A stretch of DNA of 64,000 nucleotides from Desulfogranum mediterraneum DSM 13871 (GCF_000429965.1 NZ_AUCW01000023.1:1-64000); one strand, 5' to 3'; positions 42,550-54,316 are shown, counted from the first letter of the stretch. Translations and numbers: made by a program. Notes: generated by a model from the sequence alone, not told the origin.

Positions 42550-43977
42550 CTATTTGCTTTGGTTTTTAAACAAGTCTGCCGGCTGTGCTGCCGAGCCCTC
42601 CAACTCCATGGTTGCAACCTCCTCCAGAGGAATGGGCTTGAGCGGAGGTCGGACGGTCAAGGTCCCCATCCGCTCGGGTGGAGCGCTGAGCTCGGCTGCC
42701 ATGACTTCGGCCAGGGCAGGTCCGCACATCCGCCCCTGGCAGGGGCCCATGCCGCAGCGGGTCACTATCTTTACTTCGTTTACATCCCGCACCCCCTCCT
42801 GGACGGCCTTGCGGACATCCTGGACCCTTACCTGCTCGCAGCGGCAGAGCACGGTGTCCTTGTCCAGGGTTTCCTTGGAAAATAGCGGGGCATAGACTGC
42901 GTCGACAAAGGGCCTGGGATGGTGGTCGTGGAGAATTGCCTCCCTGATCGGGCGGGCAAGGAGGTCACGCTCGTAGGTCGGGATGACTCCCAGGCAACGG
43001 GCGAGTTCAAGTGCTGCCAGCTCTCCCCGGTACTCTGCGGCCAGGGCGCCTCTGACCCCTGCCCCATCGCCGGCAGCAAAGATCTTTTCAAAGTTGGTGC
43101 GGCCCCATTGGTCGGCTTTGGGGAACCAGTAGCGCTGTTCCTGGTTCCACTCCAGGTGGCAGCCGATCAATCTGAAGATATGGGTATTGGGGATGACCCC
43201 GAAGTGGGTGAGCAGGAGCCCTGCGGGAAAATGAAGCTGTTCAGAATCACTGTAGGCCTCCACCGTTTCGACCCGCTCCTTTCCCAGGGCCTTGATCTTG
43301 GTGACGCCCTTGTAATGCTCCGCCCCTGACCTCTTGATCTCGCTGACCATCTTCAGGCCCTTTGTGAGGAAGTCCATTCGTTTTAAGGCGGGCGGCAGCT
43401 TGGCCACAGCCGTCAATGGGGGGAGTTTCGGGGTGGTCTCAAGGATGGTGCTGATCCGTACCCCCTTCTTGATGAGCAGGCTCGCCTCCAGGAGGAGGAG
43501 GGGGCCGCTGCCAACCAGGGCCACCTCGCAGTCCGGCACCAGGCCGGCCTCTTTGGCGAGATTGTTGACCGCTCCCGCTCCCATGACCCCCGGGAGGTTC
43601 CAGCCCGGGAAGGGGACCGGTCGCTCCATGGCCCCTGTTGCCACCAGCACGTAGTTGGCCTTAAGCTGGTGGGAGGTCCCTTCTTTGGAGTAATAGACGT
43701 GGCCGTCGGCTTCAACATGCCAGACCGTGGCCCCGGGCTCATGGCCGGCGCCGCTTTGCTCAAACCTGGCAACAAGTTCGCGGCCACGCTGGTACTCTGC
43801 TCCCATGTCGGCGAGCAGCTCGGCAGAGGCATGGCTGATATTGCGATATATCTGACCGCCCAGGGACTGCTGTTCATCAAGGAGTACGACCTGCAGACCC
43901 ATCTCGGCAAGAGTTGCCCCTGCGTTTATCCCTGCAGGGCCAGCACCGATTATGACGACATCGTAGCACTTACTCAT
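42550..43977 (-). CDS. FAD/NAD(P)-binding subunit of an HcnABC-type amine dehydrogenase (HcnB-like)
   Basis: ATG at 43977 with AGGAGAG gives 475 residues; the longer frame from 44067 only overlaps the preceding gene. The N-terminus VVIIGAGPAGINAGATLAE is an FAD Rossmann motif. A second dinucleotide motif is EVALVGSGPLLLLEASLLI. The C-terminus carries a BFD-like 2Fe-2S site (CRC, then CGMGPCQGRMC). This layout is that of HcnB and of the alpha/large subunits of opine oxidase and D-hydroxyproline dehydrogenase. It should pass electrons from the DAO subunit (44262) via the ferredoxin-like subunit (43970). It overlaps that gene by eight bases. Confidence 0.88.
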   Translation of the reverse strand: MSKCYDVVIIGAGPAGINAGATLAEMGLQVVLLDEQQSLGGQIYRNISHASAELLADMGAEYQRGRELVARFEQSGAGHEPGATVWHVEADGHVYYSKEGTSHQLKANYVLVATGAMERPVPFPGWNLPGVMGAGAVNNLAKEAGLVPDCEVALVGSGPLLLLEASLLIKKGVRISTILETTPKLPPLTAVAKLPPALKRMDFLTKGLKMVSEIKRSGAEHYKGVTKIKALGKERVETVEAYSDSEQLHFPAGLLLTHFGVIPNTHIFRLIGCHLEWNQEQRYWFPKADQWGRTNFEKIFAAGDGAGVRGALAAEYRGELAALELARCLGVIPTYERDLLARPIREAILHDHHPRPFVDAVYAPLFSKETLDKDTVLCRCEQVRVQDVRKAVQEGVRDVNEVKIVTRCGMGPCQGRMCGPALAEVMAAELSAPPERMGTLTVRPPLKPIPLEEVATMELEGSAAQPADLFKNQSK

Positions 43978-44269
43978 GGCTGTTCTCTCCTGTTTCGGAC
44001 AGGTGACGGTTGATGACCATCTCCTTTTCGATTTCCGTGGTGCAGGCCTGCCGCTGGATGCCGTCAATCTCCATCAGGCACTCAAAACAGACCCCCATCA
44101 GGCAGTGAGGCCCACAGGGCTTGCCAGAGGTGGGGGAGAGGCGTGAGTTCAGCTCGCCATCGGCGAGGAGTGCCGCCATTACGCTTATTCCTGCCTGTAG
44201 CTTGCGCGGTTCACCGTCGACGACGACTTCAACGGTCTCCAGATCTTGGGTATCAACTTGTTTAAACAT
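43970..44269 (-). CDS. 2Fe-2S subunit of the amine dehydrogenase (HcnA-like)
   Basis: ATG at 44269 overlaps the stop region of the upstream gene, giving 99 residues. The cysteine pattern CLMGVCFEC with a later C (RQAC) is the plant-ferredoxin-like C-x4-C-x2-C-xn-C binding a 2Fe-2S cluster. HcnA and hydroxyproline-dehydrogenase gamma subunits are of the same size. It overlaps both flanking genes, so the three subunits are translated together. Confidence 0.87.
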   Translation of the reverse strand: MFKQVDTQDLETVEVVVDGEPRKLQAGISVMAALLADGELNSRLSPTSGKPCGPHCLMGVCFECLMEIDGIQRQACTTEIEKEMVINRHLSETGENSHE

Positions 44270-45383
44270 TGAATCGTTTGTTGCTGAAATGTGATATTTG
44301 AGGAGCCTCGTTGGTACCAAGGATCCAGGGAGCTATCATCTTTACGTGTAAGGGAGTAAGGGACACCGCGCTGTGCAGGGCCAGAACCGTAATGTTTTCA
44401 AAACGGTCCAGCCTGGTGTAAATGGGGGCCCCGTCCGGGGTCATCACCCTGATCGCCCCCCAGGAGCGTGTCCAGTTGAGTTTTTTCAACAGAGGGAAGA
44501 GGCGGATGGCGTTAGCAGCCTGGTTTTTCATGGCATCGATGGTGACCTCGCTGCTGAGGGCGGCATCCTCTGTGGACAGGCCGATCAGGAAGGTGCCGTC
44601 AGGTGTCTGCCGGGTACAGAGCACCGGCACCTTGAGCACCCGCTGGTACCGCTCTGAAACCATCAGCTGACCGCGCTGGGGATAGATGGGCAGTTTCTGT
44701 CCCAGGGGGGTCAAGAGGCGAGGTGAGCCATGGCCTGCAGCGACGACCAGCTTCTTGCAGTGATAGGTTCCCCTGCTGGTGGCAACGGCTATGGAGCCGT
44801 CGTCCTTGGGGCTAATCGCTGAGACGCTGTGGGCCCCTTTGTAGGTGCCTCCCCTCTTTTGAAAGGCTGAGCGCAGCGCGGCCAGGAGCAGCAGTGGGTT
44901 GATGTGGCCCTGTTCAGCCGTATACATGGCTCCGGAGACCTCCTCGCCCAAGGGCATCTCTGGAATGAGTGCTGCAAACTCCTCCCGGTTCAACATCCGG
45001 ACCGGGTAGTCCAGGCCGACCTCCCGGCAGGATCGGGTTATCGCCTCAACCGAGGCCGCATACTGACGGAACTGCTCCTCTCCGAAAGCGTGGACCGCGC
45101 CGCCGGTCCACTCAAGCTCGATATCGTAGCCGGTCTCCTCCATGAGCTGGGCTGCAAAGGCAGGCCAGGCCTTGGTTGCCATCCGACACCACTGTGCATA
45201 GATGGGATTGTTCGCCCCTTTGCACATAAACCAGGTAAGACCGAAGTTGCCGCGCGACAAACGCTGCGAAGGGAGTTGCTCATCAAAGATGACGACACGC
45301 TCGGCTCCCTCTTCCAGCAAGCCAAGCCCCACTGCCGCACCTGTAACTCCCCCACCGATCACTATTACATCTGCTTCACTCAA
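44262..45383 (-). CDS. DAO-type FAD oxidoreductase subunit (HcnC/hydroxyproline-dehydrogenase beta-like)
   Basis: The start is TTG at 45383, because GGAGG lies seven bases before it; an ATG at 45416 is possible but lacks such a site. The 373-residue product begins SEADVIVIGGGVTGAAVGLG, an FAD-binding motif. It has the D-amino-acid-oxidase family blocks LVVAAGHGS, WGAIRVMTPDGAPIY and a C-terminal ALHSAVSLTPL. This subunit oxidises the amine or imino acid. With the 2Fe-2S and FAD/NAD subunits it matches the HcnABC/opine oxidase/D-hydroxyproline dehydrogenase type. The substrate cannot be fixed from sequence. It is first in the operon, 180 bases after a sigma-54 promoter. Confidence 0.85.
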   Translation of the reverse strand: MSEADVIVIGGGVTGAAVGLGLLEEGAERVVIFDEQLPSQRLSRGNFGLTWFMCKGANNPIYAQWCRMATKAWPAFAAQLMEETGYDIELEWTGGAVHAFGEEQFRQYAASVEAITRSCREVGLDYPVRMLNREEFAALIPEMPLGEEVSGAMYTAEQGHINPLLLLAALRSAFQKRGGTYKGAHSVSAISPKDDGSIAVATSRGTYHCKKLVVAAGHGSPRLLTPLGQKLPIYPQRGQLMVSERYQRVLKVPVLCTRQTPDGTFLIGLSTEDAALSSEVTIDAMKNQAANAIRLFPLLKKLNWTRSWGAIRVMTPDGAPIYTRLDRFENITVLALHSAVSLTPLHVKMIAPWILGTNEAPQISHFSNKRFNV

Positions 45384-45562
45384 AGCAATTCCTCCACTAT
45401 AGATAGGCCCAAACACGGTTTACATTTCAGTACGTTGGAACAACCTGTCCTGCTGGCAGGAAGCGGCATTTCTTTCAGGCTGCTCTTGAGCCGGGTTGCA
45501 CCTCTTGCCTGGGTGTAGCTCAGCTTGAGCGAGGTGCTGTCCAGCGTACGCTGCCAGCCCTT

Positions 45563-45578
45563 TGCTAATTTTGTGCCA
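45563..45578 (-). promoter_or_regulatory. Strong sigma-54 promoter of the amine-dehydrogenase/TRAP operon
   Basis: On the minus strand TGGCACAAAATTAGCA has a perfect TGGCAC at -24 and GC at -12 with the exact 10-base gap. It lies 180 bases before the TTG start of the first gene and is the expected target of the AcoR-like activator at 37295. Confidence 0.75.
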
Positions 45579-45962
45579 CTGTCGAGGTCGGGGCAGGGAC
45601 CGGTGGGCTGGCCTGGGTGTGCTTGCCTGTTAACCGCTTGAAATGGTAGGGGTAAAAGCTTGGGCTTCCGGGGAGGAGTTGAGCTGGGAAAGAGTTGATC
45701 AGTTGTGTTTTTTTCGGCTGCCTGGTCCTAAAATGATCACCACCTTGGCTCGTCTGTTACAGGAACTGTCTCAAAAAGAGACGGCTTTGCCTTGAACCTT
45801 GGCCAAGCCCCGGTCGATGGGAGATGGCGGGAAGGGTCTCACTGCGATACATGTCGCAGGATGATACATCTCTTCAGGCCTTTTGGCTGAGAGGAGGGGG
45901 CGTCCCTGGTTGGTGGGCATGGAATACCTCGGGCGTGGAGGCAGAGGAGTTCTTCCTGTTCA
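45579..45962. other. Region between the catabolic operon and the diguanylate cyclase
   Basis: About 385 bases without a gene. It should contain upstream activator sites for the promoter at 45563 and includes a GTCTC/GAGAC hairpin near 45768. Confidence 0.35.
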
Positions 45963-48020
45963 ATGAATCCAGTTTTCTTGGCCACTATGGGGGTAAAGCC
46001 TCTGCCCGGACTGGATAGATCTGCTATACTGAGCGGGACGGTCAATACATCCGAAAGCAACAACCCCCCCTCAGTGTGGATGGAGCAGATGGCAACGAAA
46101 GCGCGGGAAACAAAACAGTACTATTATATAGGCCTTTTTATTCTCTTTGGTCTGTTGATCGCCTTTTGTACCTCTGTGGTGAACTACCGTCTCGAGCTGG
46201 TCTCGATCGAGAAAAAGCTTGGCCAGCAGGCGGAAGCGGTGTTCCAGAACAAGTTGACAGATTTGGAAAGTTACACCCGCGGCCTGGAGGATATCGTCTC
46301 GGCGCTCCGGGATAACGGTCTGCTGCTTGACTACCTGAAAGCCCCCAGTCCCCAGGGGTACCATAACGTTTGCCGGTTCTTTCAGGGGATCGCCCTCTCC
46401 CATGAGGAGTTGATGCAGGTGCGTTACCTTGACAGAGAGGGGAGGGAAGTTGTCAGGGTTGACCGGGACAGGGGCAGCATCTCGGCAGAGATCATCCCCG
46501 AGGATCGACTGCAGGATAAAGGCCACCGCTATTATTTTATTGAATCCTCCCAGACCCAACCCTATGGCTACTGGTACTCAAGGCTTGATCTCAATATAGA
46601 GAATAAAAAGATCGAGGTCCCCTATAAACCGGTGCTGCGGCTGGCCTCTCCGCTCTATCTGGGGCAGCAGTTTCAGGGGATTGTGATCATCAATGTCCAC
46701 GTTAAGGAGTTTCTGCAGAAGTTCAGTCAAAATTCTCTCTTTGATATCTGTCTGATAGATAGGGAGGGCTACTATCTGAAGGCCCATCAGGACAACTTTT
46801 CCTGGTCACGTTACCTGGAAACCGGTTTTTCGGTGTACAGCCACTATCCCGAGCAGGCACAGCAGATTCTCTTTGATGAGCAGACCACCCGGCTCAAAGC
46901 TTACGGCACGCTCTTTGTCGGTTCCCTAAAGGCTTTATTGAAGAAGGATGAGGGGCTGCTGTTGCTCCACGCCCGGGATGATGCTGTCCAGAGTCTGCAG
47001 GAGGAACGCCAGCGGGCGGCTCTGCTGATCGTCACTATCATCCTGCTGCTCTCCATCCCCCTTGCTCTTATCATCTCCAGGGGGCCGGTGAAGTTGCACC
47101 GGAAGATTGCCGAGCAGAACAGGGCCTTGAGTGAATCCATGGGCATCATCGACAACAATGTTGCCATTGCCACCCTTGACCTGGAGGGGCGATTCAAGGA
47201 GGGCAGCACCGCCTTTGCCCGTTCCCTGGGCGTCTCCAGAGAGCAGCTCACAGGGATGCACTCTGATCGACTCCGCAGCCAGGATCTCCCCGGCGCCTAC
47301 TATGATGACATCTGGGCGAGCGTTCAGGATAGTGAGGCCTGGAGCGGTGAGGTGCAGTACTCCAGGCTGAACGGGAATTGTTACTGGGCAGATACCCTGA
47401 TCCTGCCGCAACGGGATGAGGATGGGGAACTGAGCGGCTATTCTGCCATCTATCAGGATATCACGGACAAGAAACGGATTGAGCAACTCTCCATTACCGA
47501 TGTCATGACCGGGCTCTACAATCGACGATTCTTCAATGTGGTGATTGAAAAAGAGCTCAACCGGGCCAGGCGGAGTGGGAGGTATCTCGCCTTTGCCATG
47601 CTTGATGTGGATTATTTCAAGCAGTATAACGACCATTACGGTCACCAGAAAGGCGACAGCGTCTTACAGGAGGTCGCCGCCATCATTGCTGCTAAGGTGT
47701 CCAGGGGAAGTGATGCCTGTTTTCGTCTTGGAGGAGAGGAGTTCGGGATACTCTTCACCGAAGTCGATCCCTGGGAGGCACAGAAGTTTGTTGACTCCAT
47801 TCGGCTGGCCATGGTCGAGAAGGGGATCGAACACCGCTGGTCCAGTGTTTCCGAGGTGATTACCGTCTCCCTGGGGCTTCTTTCGGTGCTGCCGGACGAG
47901 AGCGTGAGCGTGGATCTGGTCTACCGGCTGGCTGACGAGGCGCTGTATGAGGCGAAAGAAAGCGGACGGAACAGGGTGGTGGCAAGAACCTTGGATACCG
48001 GAGGGAGGCGGACCGGGTGA
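45963..48020 (+). CDS. Membrane diguanylate cyclase: dCache-PAS-GGDEF
   Basis: The protein makes c-di-GMP in response to an extracellular ligand. The frame encodes 685 residues. Helices at about 52-75 and 352-373 bracket a periplasmic dCache-like domain (TRGLEDIVSALRDNGLLLDY, LDREGREVVRVDRDRG). A PAS segment (about 395-510) leads to the GGDEF domain, whose active site reads RLGGEEFGIL, an accepted GGEEF form. Starts at 46080 or 46089 (MATKARETKQ) would leave a shorter, more usual N-terminus. GAGGAG lies 14 bases before 45963, so the start is not settled. It stands alone beside tRNA-Gly. Confidence 0.88.
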   Translation: MNPVFLATMGVKPLPGLDRSAILSGTVNTSESNNPPSVWMEQMATKARETKQYYYIGLFILFGLLIAFCTSVVNYRLELVSIEKKLGQQAEAVFQNKLTDLESYTRGLEDIVSALRDNGLLLDYLKAPSPQGYHNVCRFFQGIALSHEELMQVRYLDREGREVVRVDRDRGSISAEIIPEDRLQDKGHRYYFIESSQTQPYGYWYSRLDLNIENKKIEVPYKPVLRLASPLYLGQQFQGIVIINVHVKEFLQKFSQNSLFDICLIDREGYYLKAHQDNFSWSRYLETGFSVYSHYPEQAQQILFDEQTTRLKAYGTLFVGSLKALLKKDEGLLLLHARDDAVQSLQEERQRAALLIVTIILLLSIPLALIISRGPVKLHRKIAEQNRALSESMGIIDNNVAIATLDLEGRFKEGSTAFARSLGVSREQLTGMHSDRLRSQDLPGAYYDDIWASVQDSEAWSGEVQYSRLNGNCYWADTLILPQRDEDGELSGYSAIYQDITDKKRIEQLSITDVMTGLYNRRFFNVVIEKELNRARRSGRYLAFAMLDVDYFKQYNDHYGHQKGDSVLQEVAAIIAAKVSRGSDACFRLGGEEFGILFTEVDPWEAQKFVDSIRLAMVEKGIEHRWSSVSEVITVSLGLLSVLPDESVSVDLVYRLADEALYEAKESGRNRVVARTLDTGGRRTG

Positions 48021-48095
48021 AACCGGCGTAAGGAATGTCTATTTGGATCTGATCAGCTCATGACTCTACGGTCACGCTGCTTGCAGCAGAATTAT

Positions 48096-48170
48096 TGGAG
48101 CGGGAAACGAGATTCGAACTCGCGACTTCAACCTTGGCAAGGTTACACTCTACCACTGAGTTATTCCCGC
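48096..48170 (-). tRNA. tRNA-Gly (anticodon GCC)
   Basis: Read on the minus strand, GCGGGAA (48170-48164) pairs with TTCCCGC at the 3' end, followed by the encoded TCCA. The D-arm is CTCAGTGGTAGAG. The anticodon loop TTGCCAA lies between CC and GG, and the T-arm is GCGAGTTCGAATCTCG. No integration signature was found at its end. Confidence 0.95.
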
Positions 48171-48590
48171 TCAGCAATTCAGTAGACGGCGGGAATGTAC
48201 CTTCTCTTCGGGCCTGTGTCAATTAATAATCATGCCCCCCTCTGGTGTCGCAGGGTCACTCTTAGCAGAGGGAAGATGGTGGCTGTCTCGCATGGTGCTG
48301 GTTTATGCCGTTTTTTGGTTCAAGGATTCTCGGGAAAATGAGGTGCGTTATTTTTTCTACCATGAAAAAAAGCAGGTTCCCTGCAGCTCTTAGCCGGTTT
48401 TTACGGCCTCTTCGAGGTCACACTCCTGGTCCTGGACAATCAGCTGCTCGCTGGCCAACCCTGGCGGCAAGCTCCCGCTTCTTTCAAGCAGGATGGCGAT
48501 AGTTCATCCCCCTCTACCCCCCCCCTCCTTTGTCTACCTCCGGCCTCTTTGGGGTCGCTCTTTCAGGTCCAGTTGCCTTCAATCATTTTT
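48171..48590. other. Non-coding region
   Basis: Nothing is recognised between the tRNA and the MITE copy. Confidence 0.35.
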
Positions 48591-48731
48591 GGCTACCTTG
48601 AAAAATTGCTTTTCCTTCCAATCTCGGCCTTGCACTTAAAATTGTATCCTCGGAATATCAGATGTATGCCTGAGGTGAAATGTATCGCGCGCCTTGACCT
48701 TGATCGAAAAGTCTCATTTTTCAAGGTACCC
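48591..48731 (+). mobile_element. 141-bp MITE, reference copy
   Basis: GGCTACCTTGAAAAAT (48591-48606) and ATTTTTCAAGGTACCC (48716-48731) are inverted repeats, with ACCTTGAAAAAT/ATTTTTCAAGGT identical over 12 bp. The flanks read TTT on both sides, a possible 3-bp target duplication. The interior has no coding capacity. Confidence 0.8.
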
Positions 48732-48740
48732 TTTGGGCTG

Positions 48741-48824
48741 TCATTCCCGCGCAGGCGTAATGCCACTCTTGGAGGAAGCATGGAGCACCCTTAACCTGGA
48801 TGCCCGCCTGCGCGGGCATGACGG
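48741..48824. repeat. Pair of REP-like palindromes in opposite orientation
   Basis: TCATTCCCGCGCAGGCGTAA (48741-48760, inverted) and CTGGATGCCCGCCTGCGCGG (from 48796, continuing to 48824) form a BIME-like pair directly after the MITE. Confidence 0.7.
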
Positions 48825-49314
48825 AAAAGGCGCGTCCACGGGGGTAAGGAGCTGGCATGACGGCAAAAGAATGGGTTGATCTGTCCATAATGAATGTTTT
48901 CAAAATCAGCCAGGAGATCAGGGACCAGAATCTTCATCATGGGGGACGAGCCGGAAGGGAGTGGCCTCATTTTTGAGCCTGAAGGTGAAAAGAGGGTGGC
49001 TGGCGGCAACTCCCTGCTTGTTGTTTTCTGGAGCGTGGAGTAGACTGGCGATCAGGTGTATCCGTCTATGATGATTGTCTTTTTTCCTGTGACTTGTCAA
49101 TGGGGTGCGCTGTTTTTGCCCAGGGGCGCTACTGTGGAGAAAGGTTGATCAGAAGAGATCGTTTGCAAGCCGATGCTCCCTATTACGCATGCCTGGGCTG
49201 TCTGGGATCTTTACGCTCGATGGCTGATGTCTCAGTCATCCGGGAGATGGCATGGGCCTGATGATCCTGTTTCTTTAAAAGTATAGAGTTTCGATTAGAT
49301 CTAAGGGAGATGGA
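48825..49314. other. Non-coding region before the flavodiiron gene
   Basis: About 490 bases without a supported gene; minus-strand frames here show no family features. Confidence 0.35.
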
Positions 49315-50544
49315 ATGAACTGTACAAAAATGAGCAAACGGGTCTTTCAGCTCAAGGTCAATATTGAGGAACAGGGCTATCTCTTTGAAGGGCTCTGGGC
49401 GGTGCCCAATGGGGTGAGTATCAACAGCTACCTGGTACGGGGGGAAAAATCCGCCCTCATCGATATGACCCAGGATCTGCATTCGCTGACCAGTTCTCTG
49501 GAACAGCAGCTGGAGCAGACCGGAACCACCCTGGAAGAGCTGGATTATGTGATCGTCAACCATATGGAGCCGGATCACTCGGGGATGCTGCGCGAGTTTG
49601 CCGCCAAAAACAGACGCTGCAGGTTTCTCTGTTCTCAAAAGGCGGTGCCCCTGTTAGAGCATTTCAGCTCCATCCCCATGGACAGGGTCGATGTGGTCGG
49701 GGATGGAGAGAGCCTGGATCTCGGCAAGGGGATGATCCTGCGCTTTTATCTCATCCCCAATGTGCATTGGCCAGAGACCATGGCCACCTATCTCGAGCCG
49801 GAAAAAACCCTCTTTCCCTGCGATGCCTTTGGTTCCTATGGGGCTGTAGAGGAGTATGTCTTTGATGACCAGTTGTCCGATGAGCGGGCTGCCTTTTATG
49901 AAAAAGAGGCCCTGCGCTATTACGCCAATATCGTGGCGACCTTTTCCCCTTTTGTGGAAAAGGCCATTGCAAAGCTCAAGGCCCTTGACATTGAGGTTAT
50001 TGCCCCTTCCCATGGCATTGTCTGGCGCAGGAATCCCGCTGCAATCATTAATCACTATAAGCGGTATGCCTCCTATGCCAAAGGTCCTGCCGAGCCCGAA
50101 ATCTGTCTGCTCTGGGGTTCCATGTACGGCAATACCGAGAAATCCATAGCCCCTCTTGTCAGGGGGATAAAGTCCGAAGGCCTTGAGCTCAGCATCTTCA
50201 GGGTTCCCCAGGATGACCTGGGCCATATCCTTGCCGCCGCCTGGAAGGCTACGGGCCTGGTCTTTGCCATGCCGACCTACGAGTATAAGATGTTTCCCCC
50301 CATGGCCCAGGCCATTGAGGACCTCATGGTTAAGAAGGTGAGGAACAAGAAGGTATTACGGGTAGGATCCTACGGCTGGGTTGGTGGGGCGGAAAAAGAT
50401 TTCAGGACCAGAACTGCCAAGGCCGGCTGGGATATCAGGGAGAGTCTGGAGTTTCAGGGCTGTCCCACGGATGATGATCTGCTGAAGATGGAAGAGGAGG
50501 GCAGGAAACTGGCCCAACAGGTTAAGGAGTTTTGCGGCCAATAA
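49315..50544 (+). CDS. Flavodiiron protein (FprA/Roo, A-type flavoprotein)
   Basis: Flavodiiron proteins reduce oxygen to water or nitric oxide to nitrous oxide in the cytoplasm of anaerobes. The 409 residues have the metallo-beta-lactamase-like diiron domain with ligands H83-x-E85-x-D87-H88 (HMEPDHSG), H151 (VHWPETM), D170 (FPCDAFGS) and H233 (PSHGIVW). All are present. A flavodoxin domain follows from about 255 (LLWGSMYGNTEKS). No C-terminal rubredoxin is fused, so an external rubredoxin is needed. GGGAG precedes the ATG. Its neighbours KatG and PerR point to an oxygen-defence cluster. Confidence 0.95.
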   Translation: MNCTKMSKRVFQLKVNIEEQGYLFEGLWAVPNGVSINSYLVRGEKSALIDMTQDLHSLTSSLEQQLEQTGTTLEELDYVIVNHMEPDHSGMLREFAAKNRRCRFLCSQKAVPLLEHFSSIPMDRVDVVGDGESLDLGKGMILRFYLIPNVHWPETMATYLEPEKTLFPCDAFGSYGAVEEYVFDDQLSDERAAFYEKEALRYYANIVATFSPFVEKAIAKLKALDIEVIAPSHGIVWRRNPAAIINHYKRYASYAKGPAEPEICLLWGSMYGNTEKSIAPLVRGIKSEGLELSIFRVPQDDLGHILAAAWKATGLVFAMPTYEYKMFPPMAQAIEDLMVKKVRNKKVLRVGSYGWVGGAEKDFRTRTAKAGWDIRESLEFQGCPTDDDLLKMEEEGRKLAQQVKEFCGQ

Positions 50545-50575
50545 GCCGGCGCTAGGGTGCGAAGGGGTCAAAGTT

Positions 50576-50604
50576 CACCGCCAGGAACAATGCTCTTGGC
50601 GGTG
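50576..50604. other. Stem-loop after the flavodiiron gene
   Basis: CACCGCCA (50576-50583) pairs with TGGCGGTG (50597-50604); no T-tract follows. Confidence 0.5.
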
Positions 50605-50726
50605 ACTGTCCGACCTGTGGGAAAATTGTACCCCGCGCCAGCCCTGAAAAAAGTGGGGAGGGGCTGCTCCTGGCTCAGGGCGGCCAAGCAGGCAATGGAG
50701 TACGATTCGGCCCCTGTGCAGAGCTG

Positions 50727-51131
50727 CTAACCGCGTTCACACAGTTCAACGAGTATGCCGCCGGTAGCCTTTGGGTGGAGAAAGGCAATCTTTGCTCCCC
50801 CTGCACCGATTCGAGGTGTTTCATCGATAAGCTTTATCCCTTTTTCCTTTAACTCCTCCAAAGCCTCAGCGATATTTTCAACCTGGAAGGCGACATGTTG
50901 GAACCCTTCTCCTTTTTTTTCAATAAACTTGGCCACCGGTCCATCAGCTGCGGTTGACTCCAGGAGCTCGACTTCACTTTCTCCTACAGGAAAAAATGCT
51001 GTTGTAACCTTTTGTTCTTCAACGGTTTCTGCGCCTGCAAACTCCAGGCCGAGAACGTCGCTCCAAAATTTTCTCCCTTGTTCAATACTTTGTACAGCAA
51101 TACCTAAATGGTTTATTTTCAATATCTTCAT
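50727..51131 (-). CDS. mce: Methylmalonyl-CoA epimerase
   Basis: The enzyme interconverts (R)- and (S)-methylmalonyl-CoA in propionate metabolism. ATG at 51131 (MKILKINHLGIAV) with GAGG upstream gives 134 residues, the usual size; the longer frame from 51188 runs through a hairpin. Metal ligands H8, H79 (FQHVAFQVEN) and E129 (ILVELCERG) are in place, as in the vicinal-oxygen-chelate fold. The mutase and carboxylase are not in the window. Confidence 0.92.
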   Translation of the reverse strand: MKILKINHLGIAVQSIEQGRKFWSDVLGLEFAGAETVEEQKVTTAFFPVGESEVELLESTAADGPVAKFIEKKGEGFQHVAFQVENIAEALEELKEKGIKLIDETPRIGAGGAKIAFLHPKATGGILVELCERG

Positions 51132-51154
51132 GTTCGCCTCGCTGCGGGAAATTT

Positions 51155-51183
51155 CCTGCGGAGCAGCCGTGCTGCCCCGCAGG
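51155..51183. other. GC-rich hairpin between katG and mce
   Basis: CCTGCGG and CCGCAGG with inner GCAGC/GCTGC form a near-perfect stem. It may shape the mce leader or the end of the katG transcript; no T-run is present. Confidence 0.5.
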
Positions 51184-51274
51184 TTCATTTGCTTACTATT
51201 CCGGCCAAAAGGATTCCGCTCTCTCCTGGATGCGGTTCAGGAGACCCTGTACCCCTTGGCCATTGGCCAATCGA

Positions 51275-53833
<2,559 letters not shown>

Positions 53834-54280
53834 CTACTTCTCCTGGCAAGCAGGACAAATCCCGTAGAAATCAAGGCGATGACTTGTAATCCTGAAACCA
53901 GTCTCTGCCATCATTTTACTCGTTATCTCTTCCAGATCAAGCATGGATGGGTCAATGATCGTTCCGCATCCCGTACAGATAACATGGGGATGAGGGTAAG
54001 GCTTGTTCCCATCGTATCGATTACCCAGTTCACTGAATTCCAACTCAAGAACTTCTCCTCTTTTTTTTAGTAAGTTTAAGGTCTTGTAAACAGTGGCCAA
54101 GCTCATGGTCGGGTATTCAGGCGCGAGTAGATTAAAGATAGTTTCTGCAGATGGATGCTCTCTGCTGCGGCAAAGAACCCTGAGGACAGCATACCTTTGC
54201 GGAGTAATGCGATGCTCACTCTCCTTGAGGCGTTCTACCATCTGTTTAAGCCGGTTTTCAGAGGATTTATTATCGTTCAT
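53834..54280 (-). CDS. perR: PerR-type Fur-family peroxide regulator
   Basis: The 148-residue protein has the Fur winged helix (about 15-90, RITPQRYAVLRVL and PTMSLATVYKTLNLL), the metal segment HPHVICTGCG and a closing CPAC pair. The two CxxC sites bind structural zinc. PerR oxidises a histidine upon peroxide exposure and leaves DNA. The adjacent katG is the usual target. A perfect 16-bp A+T palindrome (54317-54332) lies 37 bases before the start, suggesting autoregulation. Fur itself is an alternative, but gene context favours PerR. Confidence 0.88.
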   Translation of the reverse strand: MNDNKSSENRLKQMVERLKESEHRITPQRYAVLRVLCRSREHPSAETIFNLLAPEYPTMSLATVYKTLNLLKKRGEVLELEFSELGNRYDGNKPYPHPHVICTGCGTIIDPSMLDLEEITSKMMAETGFRITSHRLDFYGICPACQEK

Positions 54281-54316
54281 AGGAATGCGTGGCTGGAATA
54301 TGGAAAGCAGTTATTT

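Noticed and set aside
48096-48170. tRNA-Gly as an integration site
   Set aside because: No direct repeat of the tRNA end and no integrase gene beside it were seen.
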